Origin: Acidobacteriaceae bacterium
GTDB taxonomy: Bacteria > Acidobacteriota > Terriglobia > Terriglobales > Acidobacteriaceae
NCBI GenBank assembly: GCA_030040395.1
Contig: JASHTU010000368.1
Location: 1-7,839, forward strand
Direction: 5' to 3'
Length of the DNA stretch: 7,839 bases
Below the pieces are notes generated by a model. That model ran no database searches. It was not told the origin of the DNA and saw only the letters and a list, made by a program, of their open reading frames with translations. Each line of letters starts with the position of its first letter. Positions within the stretch are counted from its first letter, which is position 1. Below are positions 5,156 through 7,839 of the stretch, piece after piece. A program made the translations under genes and the position numbers.

Positions 5156-7708
5156 ATGACCGCTTACTGCGAAGTCGCGCTGCCCGTCCCCGTGGACCGC
5201 ACCTTCACCTATGCGGCGCCGTGGGGCCAGTCGCCCAAGCGCGGAGCACGGGTCATCGCTCCATTTCGCAACGAGAAGCTCGTCGGCGTGGTCACCGCCA
5301 CCGGCGTTACCGCCCCCGCGGACTTCGAGGCGCGTTCGCTGGAGGCGGTGCTGGACGACGAGCCGCTCCTCGGCGAGCATCTGCTGGCCCTCGCCGAGTG
5401 GATCGCGGAATATTATCTGGCCCCCCTCGGCGAAGTGTTGCGGGCCATGCTCCCGCTGATGGCCGAGGTGCGCCGGACCGTGTACTACCGCATTACGGAT
5501 CTCGGGCGGGACGTGCTGGCCAGCTCGGTTGATGGGGACACGGCGTTCCGTGCATCGCCCGCATCCCGCCTACCGGTTCAAGAGAACCCGCCCACTGCCC
5601 CGCCCGCCCATTTGCATCGCAGCGCAAGAAAGCTCTCGCCTGAAGAACAGCAGATCGAGCGCCGCGTGTTAACCCGTCTTGCCTCGGGCGAGCCCGTCAA
5701 AGTCTCCACGCTCCGCACCGCCACGGCGGCTTCGCTGCCGGCCCTGGCGGCCATGCTGCGCAAAAAATGGATCGCCCGCGAGACTGCGGCCGCCGAGCGC
5801 GACGCGCGCCGCTTCGCGCGCTTCGCGGTGCTCATCCCCGAGGCGCGGCTGCCCGCGCTCACTGAAAAACAGCAGGCGATTCTTGCCGAGCTGGCCGCTT
5901 GCAACGGCGAAATGCCACTCGCCCACTTGCGCCGCCGCGATCTGCCCTCGTCTACCCTCCAAACTCTGGTCCGTCGCGGCCTGGTGCGCATCGACGAGCG
6001 GCCGGCCGTCTTTCACCTGGGCGGCTTGGCCCCGGCCGTCGAGCCTGTCGCCCTCAACGCTCCGCAACAGCAGGCCCTCCAAACCATCGCCTCGGCGCTG
6101 GGCGCGTTCCACCCTTTTCTGCTCTATGGAGTCACCGGCTCGGGCAAGACGGCGGTTTATCTCGCCGCTATGCAGCAGGCCCTGGACCGCGGCCTCGCGT
6201 CCATCCTGCTCGTTCCGGAGATCGGGCTCACGCCGCAAACCGCCGGCCTGCTCGACCGCGCCTTCGGTGAGAAAGTGGCGCTGCTCCACTCAGCGCTGAC
6301 CCCTGAAGAGCGCAGCGAGCAGTGGCGCCGCATCCGCCGCGGTGAGGCGCCCATCGTCGTTGGCACGCGTTCGGCCATCTTCGCGCCCGCGCCCAATCTG
6401 GGCCTTATCCTCGTCGACGAAGAGCACGACCAGAGCTACAAGCAGGAAGAGACCCCGCGCTACAACGGCCGGGACGTGGCTGTCATGCGCGCCAAGCTGG
6501 CCGGAGCTGTCGTGGTCCTGGGGTCGGCAACCCCCTCCCTCGAAAGCTGGCAGAACTCCGCCCAAGGCAAGTATGCGCGCCTTGAGCTGCGTGAGCGTGT
6601 GATGCACCGCCCGCTCCCCGAGGTCGAGCTCGTCGACATGCGCCGCGAGTTCCAGGAAACCGGCCAGGACCAGCTCTTTTCGCGCTCGTTGATCCAGCAA
6701 ACCAAGGCCGCCCTGGAGCGCGGCGAACAGGCGCTCATCCTCTTAAACCGCCGCGGCTACTCCTTCGCCGTCATCTGCCGGGCCTGCGGCGAAAAGCTCG
6801 AGTGCCAGAACTGCGCCATCGCCCTCACCCATCACAAACCCGCTGCGGAAGATGGCCTTGCCCGCCAGGGCCAGCGCCTCGAGTGCCACTATTGCGGTTT
6901 TCAGCGCACCGTTCCGGCGCGCTGCCCCAAGTGCTCAAGCGAGCACTTGTATTATCTGGGCGCCGGCTCCCAGCAGGGCGAGGAACGGCTCGCCGAGATT
7001 TTTCCCGGCGCCCGCATCGGCCGCATGGACCGCGACACCGTGCGCGGCCGCCACGACCTCGAGCGCCTGCTCGCGCGCCTGCATTCCGGCGAGATCAATT
7101 TGCTCGTGGGCACGCAGATGATCGCCAAGGGCCACGATATTCACGGCGTTACATTAGTGGGGGTCGTCGGCTGCGACCACATTCTTTCGCTGCCCGACTT
7201 CCGTGCCGCCGAGCGCGTCTTTCAACTCATGACCCAGGTCTCCGGTCGCGCCGGCCGCGGCGACCTCCCCGGTCGCGTAGTCGTGCAAACCTATTACCCC
7301 GATCATTACGCCATTCTGGCCGCTACGGCGCACGATTACGCCGCATTCGCCGAGCGCGAGCTCAAATACCGCCGCTGGATGCACTATCCCCCCTTCGGCG
7401 CACTGGCCAACGTTTTAATTCAGTCAGAAAAGCTCGAAGAAGCCGCGGGCTGGGCCGCCGCCCTGGGCAAATATCTCGCCCAAAACCATGACGCCCAAAA
7501 CCAAAACGCCGGCTCCGTGCGCGTTCTCGGCCCCTGCACGGCGCCTATCGCCCGCATCAAGGGCGTCTACCGCTTTCACCTGATTCTGAAGGCCGCCTCG
7601 CGCAAAGCGCTCAACGCAACGCTGCGCGGCCTGGTAGCCCACGCCGACCAGGCGCAGATCCCGCGCCGCAATTTGGTCGTGGATGTCGATGCGCAGCGCT
7701 TAATGTAA
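5156..7708 (+). CDS. priA: Primosomal protein N' (replication restart helicase PriA)
   Basis: PriA binds stalled forks and D-loops, unwinds 3' to 5' with ATP, and reloads the replicative helicase. From ATG 5156 it has 850 residues, somewhat longer than E. coli PriA. EVALPVPVDRTFTY (6-19) opens the 3'-DNA-binding domain, followed by a winged helix and a Pro-rich linker (about 123-158). The helicase core has Walker A GVTGSGKT (325-332), LVPEIGLTPQT (352-362), GTRSAIF (403-409), Walker B DEEH (421-424), GSATPS (456-461), GTQMIAKGHD (652-661) and QVSGRAGRG (694-702). Eight zinc cysteines are all present at 541, 544, 550, 553, 577, 580, 590 and 593. The gap between the fourth and fifth is 23 residues, about nine more than I recall for E. 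coli. ATG 5144 is an alternative start. An in-frame ATG at 5027 would overlap the methyltransferase start and add sequence unlike PriA. No Shine-Dalgarno is visible. The gene looks complete and functional. Confidence 0.96.
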   Translation: MTAYCEVALPVPVDRTFTYAAPWGQSPKRGARVIAPFRNEKLVGVVTATGVTAPADFEARSLEAVLDDEPLLGEHLLALAEWIAEYYLAPLGEVLRAMLPLMAEVRRTVYYRITDLGRDVLASSVDGDTAFRASPASRLPVQENPPTAPPAHLHRSARKLSPEEQQIERRVLTRLASGEPVKVSTLRTATAASLPALAAMLRKKWIARETAAAERDARRFARFAVLIPEARLPALTEKQQAILAELAACNGEMPLAHLRRRDLPSSTLQTLVRRGLVRIDERPAVFHLGGLAPAVEPVALNAPQQQALQTIASALGAFHPFLLYGVTGSGKTAVYLAAMQQALDRGLASILLVPEIGLTPQTAGLLDRAFGEKVALLHSALTPEERSEQWRRIRRGEAPIVVGTRSAIFAPAPNLGLILVDEEHDQSYKQEETPRYNGRDVAVMRAKLAGAVVVLGSATPSLESWQNSAQGKYARLELRERVMHRPLPEVELVDMRREFQETGQDQLFSRSLIQQTKAALERGEQALILLNRRGYSFAVICRACGEKLECQNCAIALTHHKPAAEDGLARQGQRLECHYCGFQRTVPARCPKCSSEHLYYLGAGSQQGEERLAEIFPGARIGRMDRDTVRGRHDLERLLARLHSGEINLLVGTQMIAKGHDIHGVTLVGVVGCDHILSLPDFRAAERVFQLMTQVSGRAGRGDLPGRVVVQTYYPDHYAILAATAHDYAAFAERELKYRRWMHYPPFGALANVLIQSEKLEEAAGWAAALGKYLAQNHDAQNQNAGSVRVLGPCTAPIARIKGVYRFHLILKAASRKALNATLRGLVAHADQAQIPRRNLVVDVDAQRLM

Positions 7709-7839
7709 AGAGCAAAAAAGCAGCGGCGCCGGCGCAGCAGGAAGGTGCGGCGAAGATCGAAGCCACCGAACGCGATGTCGCGTTCATGGACAATCGAGAA
7801 GAAGCCGCCGGGCTTTTCCAGGAGCACAATGGCTCGGCG
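7709..7839. other. Tail of window, no gene supported
   Basis: After the priA stop there are 131 bases. A plus-strand frame (AAAPAQQEG, then ATERDVAFMDNREEAAGLF) runs open to the window end but has no start codon before ATG 7786 and no ribosome-binding site. On the minus strand two frames are open but would overlap the end of priA by about 100 bases or more. A third would end with TGA at 7784-7786, leaving a plausible convergent neighbour. The palindrome GCGCCGGCGC (7726-7735) next to AAAAAA (7714-7719) reads on the minus strand as a hairpin followed by six T, weakly supporting a minus-strand gene that ends here. Confidence 0.3.

Noticed and set aside
7576..7839. Minus-strand frames entering from the right edge and running into priA
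   Set aside because: They overlap the end of priA by about 100 bases or more on the opposite strand and show no recognisable domain; convergent genes rarely overlap this far.
1..7839. tRNA, rRNA, CRISPR arrays, insertion-sequence ends or a defence-gene cluster
   Set aside because: I saw no T-loop/anticodon pattern, no regularly spaced direct repeats, no transposase or integrase motifs and no defence-type protein domains.

Overview
The window looks like an ordinary chromosomal stretch of a GC-rich, free-living bacterium. I favour Acidobacteriota (Terriglobia-like). The grounds are the coding style, the mix of housekeeping enzymes with single-gene secreted beta-rich proteins, and the shape of the polyphosphate-glucokinase-like ROK protein. 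No rRNA, tRNA or species marker is present, so the assignment is inference only. I see no mobile element, CRISPR array, toxin-antitoxin pair or defence cluster.

Layout, left to right. Bases 1-315 hold no credible gene but contain several hairpins. They lead into a family-2 glycosyltransferase of the dolichyl-phosphate-sugar synthase type (316-1083, +). Next is a 125-residue exported protein with a strong ribosome-binding site (1219-1596, +). It converges on a polyphosphate-glucokinase-like ROK kinase (1714-2481, -), with an inverted repeat between the two. A 332-base divergent spacer (2482-2813) with two CAATTG-centred palindromes separates the kinase from a secreted protein made of six degenerate repeats of about 50 residues, probably a beta-propeller (2814-3887, +). 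That gene converges on a class I SAM-dependent methyltransferase (4178-5035, -), with a perfect 9-bp hairpin in the 290-base gap. The methyltransferase is divergent from priA, the replication-restart helicase (5156-7708, +). The last 131 bases hold no gene I can support.

The genes do not form one pathway or operon: strand switches and spacers isolate nearly all of them. They cover sugar transfer to a lipid carrier, glucose phosphorylation, small-molecule methylation, replication restart and two exported proteins of unknown role. The two exported-protein genes have clear Shine-Dalgarno sequences. The other four genes do not, and three of those have a TANNNT-like box very close to the start codon, hinting at short or absent leaders. 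The most interesting item is the six-repeat secreted protein. I did not find evidence for a new multi-gene system.
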